A DNA stretch of 64,000 nt. Source: Oscillospiraceae bacterium (GTDB taxonomy: Bacteria; Bacillota; Clostridia; Oscillospirales; Acutalibacteraceae). This document shows positions 19,198-26,825 of the stretch, piece by piece; positions within the stretch are counted from its first letter, which is position 1, and each line of letters opens with the position of its first letter. Both the position numbers and the translations under genes were made by a program. The notes beneath the pieces are model-generated. The model saw nothing but the letters and a program-made list of their open reading frames with translations. It searched no databases and was not told the origin of the DNA. The DNA lies in contig SVPY01000005.1 in NCBI GenBank assembly GCA_015065615.1, positions 1-64,000 on the forward strand. Direction: 5' to 3'.

Positions 19198-19752
19198 TTA
19201 TAAAAGGGTTTTAATTATAAGAAATATCCCCATTACAAGCAGCGTAAAATTATATTTGCTTACAATAATCAAATTGATTCCGAGAAAAAATATAAGCAGA
19301 GCGAAAATAAAATATATCACTTTAAAAAGCTTAAAGAATTTACCCTTGAACAAAACCTTTAATAAATTATCAAGATCGGAAGAAAACACGGGTAAAATCT
19401 GAAATAAACCCAATGAAAAATTTACGAAGCTGAACTCTTTATTATAGTTTTTAAACATTATACCCAATAAAAGATTCGCCATAGGGCCTGCAAGAATAAC
19501 GCTTACGGCTTTTAAAACAGGTAGCTTCAGCACGTTGGTGCTTATATTTATATCGGTTAATCTTAAATTTATTTCCTCTATTTTTCCACCCATAAAATAA
19601 AGCGTAGCTACGTGGCTGAGTTCGTGTATAATTACCGCTATTAATACCGAATTAAAATTTTCGGATATTAAAGATACCGCACAAATAACGAAAAGAAACC
19701 AAAAGGATATTTTTACTTTAATTTTTCCTAAAGCAAACCCAAGATTATTCAA
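19198..19752 (-). CDS. SpoIVFB-like intramembrane metalloprotease (M50)
   Basis: A 184-residue multi-pass membrane protein with zinc motif HELSH (VIIHELSHVATL, residues about 42-53) and the family segment LAGPMANLLLG. The second metal-ligand region is DLDN rather than the usual LDG or NPDG. Its position two genes below spoIVA, with a small membrane partner upstream (8-bp overlap), suggests the SpoIVFB role of processing pro-sigma-K in the mother cell. That function is inferred; a general site-2 protease role is possible. Confidence 0.82.
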   Translation of the reverse strand: MNNLGFALGKIKVKISFWFLFVICAVSLISENFNSVLIAVIIHELSHVATLYFMGGKIEEINLRLTDINISTNVLKLPVLKAVSVILAGPMANLLLGIMFKNYNKEFSFVNFSLGLFQILPVFSSDLDNLLKVLFKGKFFKLFKVIYFIFALLIFFLGINLIIVSKYNFTLLVMGIFLIIKTLL

Positions 19753-20002
19753 TAATTATTATCCCCTCCTCTTCTTTAATTAAAAAATATTCGGATGAAC
19801 GGTAATAATCTTTTACTTGATTAAAGGTTTCTTCATTAAATATTTTAAGTAAAAATAATGCCATTACCATGATAAACGCAATTATCAACTGTATAGTAAT
19901 TATTGAAACAGCTTTTTTCAACTTAGAAGGCTCCTCTTTTTCTTCATCTGTATTCTCTCTTTGGTCTTTTTCTATATCTCTTATTTTATCGCTGTCGAGC
20001 AT
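19745..20002 (-). CDS. Small single-pass membrane protein, possible minimal SpoIVFA-like partner
   Basis: 85 residues: an acidic and basic cytosolic N-terminus (DSDKIRDIEKDQREN), one hydrophobic helix at about residues 32-53, and a short outer tail with NQVKDYYRSSEYFLIKEEE. The ATG at 20002 follows GGAGG by 5 nt. It overlaps the SpoIVFB-like gene by 8 bp, where SpoIVFA, often with an M23 domain, usually sits. Here no peptidase domain exists. Function is not proven from sequence. Confidence 0.7.
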   Translation of the reverse strand: MLDSDKIRDIEKDQRENTDEEKEEPSKLKKAVSIITIQLIIAFIMVMALFLLKIFNEETFNQVKDYYRSSEYFLIKEEEGIIIIE

Positions 20003-20011
20003 TTTTACCTC

Positions 20012-20043
20012 CAAAAACAAACCCGAGACCGCAAGCCTCGGGT
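20012..20043 (-). terminator. Intrinsic terminator after spoIVA
   Basis: ACCCGAG/CTCGGGT stem (20037-20043 with 20021-20027), 9-nt loop, then TTTGTTTTT. It lies only a few nt upstream of the ribosome binding site of the next gene, so it may act as a partial terminator. Confidence 0.75.
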
Positions 20044-20049
20044 AAAATA

Positions 20050-21525
20050 TTAAAGAATAATACAAACAAGACCGCTGCAGCCGTCGTTTATAACTCTCTC
20101 TATGGTCTCCCTCACCTTATCTCTTGCATCTTCGGGCATCTTGGAGAGCTTAGTGTGAATTCCCTCGTTTACAAGCTCGTGAATGGATTTACCAAATAGA
20201 TTTGAACTCCATATTTTCACGGGGTCCTCGGAAAATTCACTCATCAGATATGCAATAAGCTCTTCCGATTGCTCCTCAGAACCTACAAGAGGTGTGATTT
20301 CCGTACATATATTTGCCTTCATCATATGTATTGAGGGTGCGTTGGCTTTAAGCTTAATTCCGTATTTGGAGTTTTGCTTTATCACTACGGGGTCTTCGAG
20401 AGTCAAATCGCTCATTTCAGGCATTACGATTCCGTAGCCCGTTTCCTCCACACTTTGAAGAGCTTCTTCGATTTTCGAATATTTTTTCTTTATCTCAGCC
20501 ATATTTACAAGGTAATCGTAAAGATCGCTTTCATCGTTAAGTGAGATTCCTATTCTTTCACCCAATACTCTGTAAATAAGCTCGGGGTTTACTATAACCC
20601 TTGCTTGCATAAATCCGCTGCCTAAATCCAGATTATCAGTTCTTATCTCCTCGATATATTCACATTTTTCAATATTCTCCTTCATAGCGGTAGTTTCGGC
20701 TACTTTTTGAATATACATATTTTCTTTAATTTTGTTTATGAGCGCTGTTTTCAGCCAATGGTCGCTATCAAGCGAAAGGATCCACGAAGGGATTTTATAT
20801 TCAACTTCATTTACGGGAAACATATATAAAAGCTTTTTGATTATATCTTTTATCTCATTTTCTTTAATCTCAAGGCAGTTAAGAGGTATTACGGGAATAG
20901 AATATTTAAAAGAAAGTCTCTCCGCAAGATATTGGGCATTCTCAGAATCGGGGTATAAACAGTTTAAAATAATTATGTAGGGTTTACCCGTAGAATTAGC
21001 TTCGTTTACAACTCTTTCTTCCGCTTCTTCGTATTCTTCACGGGGAATATCCGTAATACTGCCGTCTGAAGTGACAAGTATGCCTATAGTGGAATGCTCC
21101 GTAATTACCTTCTTCGTGCCGATTTCAGCAGCCATATTGAAAGGTATGGGTTCATCGAACCAGGGTGTTTTAACCATTCGCGGCTCGTTTTCTTCAATAT
21201 AACCTATTGCGCTGGGCATTATGTATCCTACGCAGTCAATCATCCTCACGTTAAACGTTGCAGAATCTTCCAGATTGATTTTCACAGCCTGTTCAGGAAT
21301 AAACTTAGGTTCTGTAGTCATTATGGTTCTGCCGGAAGATGACTGGGGTAATTCATCCACAGTTCTTTCTATAAGCAGACTATCCTCCATATTGGGAATA
21401 ACAAGCGTATCCATAAATTTTTTTATAAATGTAGATTTTCCGCTTCTTACAGGACCGAAAACTCCTATATATATTTCACTTTCGGTTCTCTTTGCTATAT
21501 CGTAATAAATGCTTTTATCCGCCAT
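20050..21525 (-). CDS. spoIVA: Stage IV sporulation protein A, spore-coat basement ATPase
   Basis: A 491-residue cytoskeletal ATPase that polymerises on the forespore and anchors the coat. Walker A is GVFGPVRSGKSTFIKKFM (residues 21-38), MIDCVGYIMP follows, and the protein ends in the conserved GLVCIIL tail. CGGAGG precedes the ATG. In the same region lie a SpoVM-like peptide (membrane anchor) and a SipL-like protein (its known clostridial partner). Expression by sigma-E is expected, but no convincing sigma-E promoter was identified. Confidence 0.97.
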   Translation of the reverse strand: MADKSIYYDIAKRTESEIYIGVFGPVRSGKSTFIKKFMDTLVIPNMEDSLLIERTVDELPQSSSGRTIMTTEPKFIPEQAVKINLEDSATFNVRMIDCVGYIMPSAIGYIEENEPRMVKTPWFDEPIPFNMAAEIGTKKVITEHSTIGILVTSDGSITDIPREEYEEAEERVVNEANSTGKPYIIILNCLYPDSENAQYLAERLSFKYSIPVIPLNCLEIKENEIKDIIKKLLYMFPVNEVEYKIPSWILSLDSDHWLKTALINKIKENMYIQKVAETTAMKENIEKCEYIEEIRTDNLDLGSGFMQARVIVNPELIYRVLGERIGISLNDESDLYDYLVNMAEIKKKYSKIEEALQSVEETGYGIVMPEMSDLTLEDPVVIKQNSKYGIKLKANAPSIHMMKANICTEITPLVGSEEQSEELIAYLMSEFSEDPVKIWSSNLFGKSIHELVNEGIHTKLSKMPEDARDKVRETIERVINDGCSGLVCIIL

Positions 21526-21607
21526 ATATTTTTCCTCCGCGGTTTATCAGTCTTTTTATTAATACTATGCAAATATGTAATCCGTTATACATCAACATTT
21601 AATTTTA

Positions 21608-21670
21608 TTTTGTAGAAAATTAAAATTTATTATTGCAAAAAGGAATTTAAATTGTTATAATTTCTACAAA
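21608..21670. repeat. 10-bp inverted repeat flanking the araC-type promoter
   Basis: TTTGTAGAAA (21609-21618) and its exact complement TTTCTACAAA (21661-21670) lie on either side of the core promoter at 21633-21661. A possible operator for autoregulation by the downstream AraC-family protein (inference). Confidence 0.6.
21633..21661 (+). promoter_or_regulatory. Sigma-A promoter of the AraC-type regulator
   Basis: TTGCAA (21633-21638), 17-bp spacer, TATAAT (21656-21661), 45 nt before the start codon. Confidence 0.8.
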
Positions 21671-21706
21671 GAAATATAATAAGGTAATTTTGGTATAAAT
21701 TTAATT

Positions 21707-22546
21707 ATGGTGAATTCTATTTACGAAACACATATAATGAAAGAGGAACTTCTCCCTTTTATTTATCATAACCATATCGCTCGCAAAAGCCGTGATTCCG
21801 GCATTGGAATGCCCAACTGGCATGATAACATTGAGCTTCTTTTTTGTGTAAACGGTAAAGGCAAAGTAAAGTGCGACACTAAATTTTACGATTTCGAAGT
21901 CGGCGATTTGGTTGTTGTCAATCCCGACACCTTACATACTATTATCAGTGATACGGAAGTTAATTATTTCTGTCTTATTATTGACAGAAGCTTTCTTGAA
22001 CTTAACGGTATTCCCGTAAACAGTTTTCGTTTTCAGGAATTTATAAGAGATAAGAATATTTGTGAAGCATTTAAACGTATCGATCATTCATTTAGTTTAA
22101 AAAATGAAAATACAAGCTTCTGGGTAAACACAAAAATCCGCAGCGAAGTACTTAACTTAATGGTTCTTTTGTGCCGCGATTATATCTCGGCTAAAGTAAG
22201 CAGCGCGGACGTTAAATCTGTTTCCTGCGAAAGAGTAAAAAAGGTTATGCTTTATATTCACGATAACCTTTCAAAGCAGATCACTCTTGATGAAATCTCA
22301 GAGCATATCGGTATAAGCAAATATCACCTCTCCAGAGAATTTAAAGACTGGACCGGCAAAACCATATTCGACTCAATAAATATCCTGAAATGCAAAGAGG
22401 CTCAGGAAATGCTTATAAACGGAGCGAGAGTATCCGAAACAGCCGTTGCCTGCGGTTTTGAAAGTCTCTCCTATTTTTCCCGAACCTTTAAAAAGCACAT
22501 GGGTTTATTACCTTCCGAATGTTTAAAAACAACTAAAAAGGGATAA
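21707..22546 (+). CDS. AraC-family transcriptional regulator with cupin sensor domain
   Basis: 279 residues. The N-terminal half is a cupin-like ligand-binding domain (NIELLFCVNGKGKVKC...FEVGDLVVVNPDTLH). The C-terminal third carries two helix-turn-helices: ITLDEISEHIGISKYHLSREFK and VSETAVACGFESLSYFSRTFKKHMG. Such proteins usually control carbohydrate genes, but the only partner here is the GNAT gene 4 nt downstream. Oriented against the surrounding sporulation genes, it looks like an insertion into that block. Confidence 0.93.
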   Translation: MVNSIYETHIMKEELLPFIYHNHIARKSRDSGIGMPNWHDNIELLFCVNGKGKVKCDTKFYDFEVGDLVVVNPDTLHTIISDTEVNYFCLIIDRSFLELNGIPVNSFRFQEFIRDKNICEAFKRIDHSFSLKNENTSFWVNTKIRSEVLNLMVLLCRDYISAKVSSADVKSVSCERVKKVMLYIHDNLSKQITLDEISEHIGISKYHLSREFKDWTGKTIFDSINILKCKEAQEMLINGARVSETAVACGFESLSYFSRTFKKHMGLLPSECLKTTKKG

Positions 22547-22550
22547 TTTT

Positions 22551-23333
22551 ATGGATAACAAAAGCTTGCTTTTAACAGCGATGAAACAATCCGCCGTTGA
22601 TCTTAATTGTAATATTGAGGATTTTTTAAAGGATGAACACGTAATTGTCCGCTCTTTATCAAATGAAAAAGCAAGAAAATACTTAAAACTTCCGTTTTAT
22701 ATAGACCTTGTTTCATACGGTAACAATATAGTAGTTTCCGTATCCGATGAATTTAAAGATATAGCGGAAGATTTTATAAACAGTTTTGAATTTTACCACT
22801 GTTTTGAAACACCGAATATTTATTATCTGAATGATAAATTAAAGCCATTTAATGCTGCTGTCTGTTTTATGGCGGAATACTGGTTGCCTGATTTAAATGT
22901 ATTAAAGCCCCTTGATTGTGGTTTTGAAACGAAGTTCCTATGTAAAAGTGATTTTAAGGATCTATACACAAAAGAGTGGAGCAACGCCCTTTGTGAATCA
23001 AGAAAAGAACTGGACGTTTTGGCCGTGGGAGCATACGATAATAATAAACTTATCGGTCTTGCCGGATGTTCCGCTGACTGTGACAGTATGTGGCAGATAG
23101 GAGTTGATGTGCTGCCTGAATACAGAAGAAAAGGTATTGCATCTTCTCTTACAAGTAAGCTTGCTGCGGAAATAATAAAAAGAGGTAAGGTTCCTTTCTA
23201 CTGCTGCGCATGGTCTAATTTAAAATCGGTGGGAAATGCACTGAAAAGCGGTTTCAGACCTGCATGGGTTGAAATTACGGTAAAAGATAATAGTTTTATA
23301 AATGAGATGAACAAAGCAAAGACTGCGGAATAA
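22551..23333 (+). CDS. GNAT-family N-acetyltransferase
   Basis: A 260-residue protein with the acetyl-CoA binding motif A in the last third (GVDVLPEYRRKGIASSLTS, residues about 184-202, with R-R-K-G-I-A) followed by the CCAWSNLKSVGNALKSGF segment. The first 150 residues are an unrecognised N-terminal domain. It starts 4 nt after the AraC gene and ends in the loop of a terminator hairpin. The substrate is unknown. Confidence 0.85.
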   Translation: MDNKSLLLTAMKQSAVDLNCNIEDFLKDEHVIVRSLSNEKARKYLKLPFYIDLVSYGNNIVVSVSDEFKDIAEDFINSFEFYHCFETPNIYYLNDKLKPFNAAVCFMAEYWLPDLNVLKPLDCGFETKFLCKSDFKDLYTKEWSNALCESRKELDVLAVGAYDNNKLIGLAGCSADCDSMWQIGVDVLPEYRRKGIASSLTSKLAAEIIKRGKVPFYCCAWSNLKSVGNALKSGFRPAWVEITVKDNSFINEMNKAKTAE

Positions 23334-23350
23334 ATCCGCAGCCTTTTTTA
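23323..23350 (+). terminator. Terminator between convergent GNAT and sipL-like genes
   Basis: CTGCGGA/TCCGCAG (23323-23329 and 23335-23341), 5-nt loop, then CC and TTTTTT on the plus strand. The GNAT stop codon lies in the loop. It may also serve the minus strand. Confidence 0.85.
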
Positions 23351-24853
23351 TTTTTTATAGAGCATTATGGGGAATTTTATATCCTCTTCCCTCTCTGTAC
23401 CGTTGATTTCCAAAATATCACTTACAGGTACCCTGTGACTCTTTGCTATCTGCCACAAATCACCTTTTGAATATATGATATTTACAAACCCTTTATTTGA
23501 TGTTGCTTCATCGCCGGTTTCCGAAGAAGAGAGTATCATTTCTGTTTCAGGAGATTCTATGAAAGAAACAACGGTAATATCAAAATTAACTTTCAATAAA
23601 TTATCACTGTTTATTTTATAATCCACCGAATTAACACTTACAAAACTTAAAGCTTTTTCCTGTTTACCCGATTCTTTATCGTAAACGCTGTTAAAATCTA
23701 CTGTTTTATTTATGTAAGTTACTTTTTTGGATTTATTATAATAAAGCACATTTACTGTAAATTTACCTCTGTAATTAATTTTATCCTGTTCGGAAAAGCT
23801 GATAACGTCCGCTTCGTCGCACCATACGTCAATTATTTTTTCAAGTTCTTCCGTATTGATTTCTGAGTTTACGGTAAATTTCGTTTCTTTTTCATCATAG
23901 GTTTTGAACGTATGCTTTACGTACTTTTCTTTACTCATATAATCCAAAGAATAAACATCTTTAACGTACTTCAGGTTTTCTTTAGTGTATATAATCAAAT
24001 TTATTCCGAATTTGGTATATAAAGATATTACGTTGTTTTCTCCCATACTATCTTCTTTGGGTATAAGCGAAAGTTCACCCTTTGTGAAATTACATTTTAC
24101 TGACATATCGCCGCTGCAGCCTGTAAGCTCGATTTTTTCATTAAAAGGTATTTGGTACTTTAGCTTTTCAATTAATGAATTTTCGCTGTAGCTTCTGTAT
24201 ATTACGGTCACTTCAATATCGGCGGATATGTCCACCCCGTCATCCGTCGGTTCTGCCTTTACGTTTAGGAATTCTACTTTTTTTCTTATAATTGATTCTA
24301 TAGGTTTCATAGAGGACATAAGCTCTATATTCTGAGATACGGATGAATCCTTATTATAAATCCTGAAAGCCTTTGACGTGTTTATAAAAGCTTCTTTCTT
24401 TTCACAGTTAACGGCATCGAATACGATTTCACTTTCTTTCTGCATACAAAAGGCGTAACTGATAATAACGGGAATATGAATATCCAGCTTTCTCGCGCTT
24501 ACAGCTCGGCAGATAATATGACCCGTAAGGGCTTTAAGATAAGCAACCATACTTTCGGCATTTAAGCTGAGTTTGGCATTTGCATTAAACTCTTTGGTTA
24601 ATTCGCAGTTTCTTATGATCTCGCCTTTTTCGTCCGTGTAAAGCACTATAATATTTAAATTTCCCTGCACTGCAAGTTTTGAGTCGCTTACAGAATAACT
24701 TATAATCTGAACGTCAGCAGTACATTTAAGAATTTTTTGAATATCGGGGCAATAATCAGGCAGATAATATTCGGCATCCACAAGACACTCGGTGTTTTCG
24801 AAATTTGTTATATCGAAATACGGATATTTTTCTCTTTTTAAAAGCAGTGACAT
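23348..24853 (-). CDS. sipL: SipL-like protein (DUF3794 repeats plus C-terminal LysM)
   Basis: A 501-residue protein made of DUF3794-type beta-rich repeats (for example YLPDYCPDIQKILKCTADV near residues 29-47 and later copies) and a final LysM domain at residues 455-501 (YSKGDLWQIAKSHRVPVSDILEING). SipL of Clostridioides difficile has this architecture, and its LysM domain binds SpoIVA. The neighbours spoIVA and the SpoVM-like gene support the same role here. No signal peptide, consistent with a mother-cell cytosolic coat protein. Other clostridial DUF3794-LysM proteins exist, so the symbol is tentative. Confidence 0.85.
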   Translation of the reverse strand: MSLLLKREKYPYFDITNFENTECLVDAEYYLPDYCPDIQKILKCTADVQIISYSVSDSKLAVQGNLNIIVLYTDEKGEIIRNCELTKEFNANAKLSLNAESMVAYLKALTGHIICRAVSARKLDIHIPVIISYAFCMQKESEIVFDAVNCEKKEAFINTSKAFRIYNKDSSVSQNIELMSSMKPIESIIRKKVEFLNVKAEPTDDGVDISADIEVTVIYRSYSENSLIEKLKYQIPFNEKIELTGCSGDMSVKCNFTKGELSLIPKEDSMGENNVISLYTKFGINLIIYTKENLKYVKDVYSLDYMSKEKYVKHTFKTYDEKETKFTVNSEINTEELEKIIDVWCDEADVISFSEQDKINYRGKFTVNVLYYNKSKKVTYINKTVDFNSVYDKESGKQEKALSFVSVNSVDYKINSDNLLKVNFDITVVSFIESPETEMILSSSETGDEATSNKGFVNIIYSKGDLWQIAKSHRVPVSDILEINGTEREEDIKFPIMLYKK

Positions 24854-24923
24854 TTATTTTTTACCTCCCCATTCGGGTTCCTTTCATAAATTTTTAGTCT
24901 GACTTTTTTAATAATATATGAGT

Positions 24924-24964
24924 TATAAAAAATAAATATGCCCCGAAGCTCTGTTTCGAGGCAT
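24924..24964 (-). terminator. Terminator after the spoVM-like gene
   Basis: 10-bp stem (24955-24964 with 24938-24947, ATGCCTCGAA/TTCGGGGCAT with one G-T), 7-nt loop, then ATTTATTTTTTAT. It separates the small-gene pair from sipL. Confidence 0.8.
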
Positions 24965-24974
24965 AAATTATGTA

Positions 24975-25061
24975 TCACTTTTCCTTTATCTTTTTAATTT
25001 TAAAGAATCTCCTTAAAGCGAATGCAGTTAAACCCTTGGGCGCACAGACAACAACCTTCAT
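24975..25061 (-). CDS. spoVM: SpoVM-like amphipathic sporulation peptide (28 aa)
   Basis: A 28-codon gene with a strong AGGAGGGG ribosome binding site 5 nt before ATG 25061 and stop TGA at 24975. The peptide begins MKVVVCAPKGL and continues as an amphipathic helix ending in FFKIKKIKEK. It fits SpoVM, a 26-residue peptide with a Pro-Lys break near residue 9 and a basic C-terminus that binds the curved forespore membrane and recruits SpoIVA. Here Pro8-Lys9 is in that position. It lies next to sipL and about 3.5 kb from spoIVA. Its upstream neighbour ends inside its ribosome binding site. Assignment rests on size, pattern and context. Confidence 0.82.
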   Translation of the reverse strand: MKVVVCAPKGLTAFALRRFFKIKKIKEK

Positions 25062-25072
25062 AAAGACCCCTC

Positions 25073-25237
25073 CTAAAACCTGAGCATAAGCCCCAATGCC
25101 ACTATTATAAGCGCTGCCATAAAAAACAAAAACCCCGTAGGGCAAAAGCTCGAAAGCATTGCTCCTACTCCGAAAGCAATAACACAGGAGGCAACATTCT
25201 TATTGTTCTTATATTTGAAATTGCATTTTTTAATAAT
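25073..25237 (-). CDS. Small hydrophobic membrane protein upstream of spoVM
   Basis: An open frame of about 54 codons encoding a basic N-terminus (KKCNFKYKNNKNV) and two hydrophobic stretches around a small turn (FGVGAMLSSFCPTGFLFF). GCGGAGGTGA sits 5-8 nt before an ATT codon at 25237, while the in-frame ATGs further upstream (25258, 25264) have no ribosome binding site. An ATT start is therefore likely, with GTG 25246 as another option. Its stop TAG is part of the spoVM ribosome binding site, so the two are one unit. Not recognised; a sporulation role is only suggested by location. Confidence 0.65.
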   Translation of the reverse strand: MIKKCNFKYKNNKNVASCVIAFGVGAMLSSFCPTGFLFFMAALIIVALGLMLRF

Positions 25238-25311
25238 AAAAATCACCTCCGCTTTCATTAACATAATATGCGAAGATGATTTTTGTGTTAAATATTTAAA
25301 TCAATTTAAGT

Positions 25312-25950
25312 TTATTTCATTACAATTACAAGTGCACAGCCTGCACTTACCTTTACGGAAGCTTTATTTTCAATAATCTCGTTGCTTATACCTGAAAGAA
25401 GCTCCCCTGTAGTTAAAGTATCCGCATTCATAGGATATTTTAAACCCTCGTATGTAACAGTGCAGTTGGAATTGCCGAAGGGAAATACCGATACGGTGTA
25501 GCCCTTCATATCACTTAAAGTAAGCTTTCTGCCTTTGAGCATAAATACCTTACTTTTGGAATCTGCCATAATAGCGTTACCTGAATTCTGTGATATATAG
25601 TACATCACGTTGTAGTTTGCGTAAGTGTGGTCGAATCTCTCTCCGCCAAGGCAGCCTACCATTAAAAACTCTCGGTAACCGAGCTTCATACCTACGTAAG
25701 CTGCATACATTGTGTCTGTAGCATCTTTTTCGGCAGGTAACTTTATTACGTTTTTGGTTTCGGGGATTTCATACTTTGTGGAATCGAAATCGCCTATAAT
25801 GCAGTCCGGTACAATATTATACTTAACTGCGGTATCATATCCGCCGTCTGCGCAAATGATGAAATATTCTTTAGGATCAAATTCATCAAAAACAGCAGAG
25901 TCTTCTACGGGGGCGGCGCCGATGATCATACATTTTTCTGCTTTTGCCAT
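25312..25950 (-). CDS. thiN: Thiamine pyrophosphokinase
   Basis: A 212-residue enzyme transferring pyrophosphate from ATP to thiamine. Signature segments: ICADGGYDTAVKYNIVPDCIIGDFDS (residues about 33-58), the KDATDTMYA motif and GGERFDHTYANYNVM. It overlaps the 3' end of rsgA by 25 bp, the conserved rsgA-(rpe)-thiN arrangement of Firmicutes with rpe missing. No TPP riboswitch is visible nearby. Confidence 0.95.
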   Translation of the reverse strand: MAKAEKCMIIGAAPVEDSAVFDEFDPKEYFIICADGGYDTAVKYNIVPDCIIGDFDSTKYEIPETKNVIKLPAEKDATDTMYAAYVGMKLGYREFLMVGCLGGERFDHTYANYNVMYYISQNSGNAIMADSKSKVFMLKGRKLTLSDMKGYTVSVFPFGNSNCTVTYEGLKYPMNADTLTTGELLSGISNEIIENKASVKVSAGCALVIVMK

Positions 25951-26813
25951 TGTTTGATATCCTTTACTTCATTATACATAGTTATATAGCTTTCGTGTCT
26001 TTCACGGCTTACCAAACCGTCTTCAACCGCTTTTGACACGGCGCAACCTTTTTCGCCTGTGTGGGAACAGGAAGTAAACTTACAGTTTAAAGAATACTTT
26101 TCAAGATCGGGGAAACCGAATATTATCTGTTCCTTATCGTCAAGCTCATATCTTTGCATATCCATCGTTGAAAAACCGGGAGTATCCGCCACATAGGCGT
26201 TTTCTCCGATTTCATATAATTCAACGTGGCGGGTAGTATGCTTACCTCTGCCAAGCTTTTTGCTGATTTCGCCTGTATTTAAATTGAGTTCACCGAAAAG
26301 CGCATTCAGTAAGCTGGATTTACCTACGCCTGAATTGCCCGTAAACACCGATATTCCGCTTTTCAGTTCTTCTCTTACGGCTTCTACCCCTTCACTGTTA
26401 ACCGATGAAACCGAATAAGTTTTTATGCCTGCTTTTTTATAAATCGCGCAAAGTTCATCAGTTTCAGCCATATCTGCTTTTGAAATAACCAGAATGGGTT
26501 CAATGTCTTTTACAAATGCGGCGGCAAGGGTCTTATCGATAATAAGTCTGTTCGGTATAGGGTCTTTTATTGAAGTGATAATAAAAAGCTTATCGATATT
26601 GGCTACAGGCGGTCTTATAAGGCTGTTTTTTCTTTTTTGTATCTCGTTAATAACACCTTCGCCGTCTTTTTCCACTTCGAAGCTTACAATATCGCCTGCA
26701 AGAGGTGATATTCCTTCTTTTCTGAATACCCCTCTTGCTTTACAGCAATATATTTTACCTTCGCTTTTAACGGAGTAGGCACCGCCTATTCCTTTTATAA
26801 TAAGTCCATCCAT
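25926..26813 (-). CDS. rsgA: Small ribosomal subunit biogenesis GTPase RsgA
   Basis: A 295-residue circularly permuted GTPase acting on late 30S maturation. An N-terminal OB fold is followed by G4 ISKADMAE, then G1 GNSGVGKSSLLNALFG and G3 DTPGFS. A C-terminal zinc knuckle, CKFTSCSHTGEKGCAV, completes the family. It sits directly after prkC (12 nt). Confidence 0.97.
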   Translation of the reverse strand: MDGLIIKGIGGAYSVKSEGKIYCCKARGVFRKEGISPLAGDIVSFEVEKDGEGVINEIQKRKNSLIRPPVANIDKLFIITSIKDPIPNRLIIDKTLAAAFVKDIEPILVISKADMAETDELCAIYKKAGIKTYSVSSVNSEGVEAVREELKSGISVFTGNSGVGKSSLLNALFGELNLNTGEISKKLGRGKHTTRHVELYEIGENAYVADTPGFSTMDMQRYELDDKEQIIFGFPDLEKYSLNCKFTSCSHTGEKGCAVSKAVEDGLVSRERHESYITMYNEVKDIKQWQKQKNV

Positions 26814-26825
26814 ACTTAACCCCTA

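Noticed and set aside
24854-24923. Sigma-E-like promoter of sipL (TCATAT ... CAGACTAA)
   Set aside because: Matches the consensus only partly; too weak to list.
25250-25311. Sigma-E/K promoter of the small-protein-spoVM pair
   Set aside because: CATATTAT resembles a -10 box, but no -35 at the right spacing was found.
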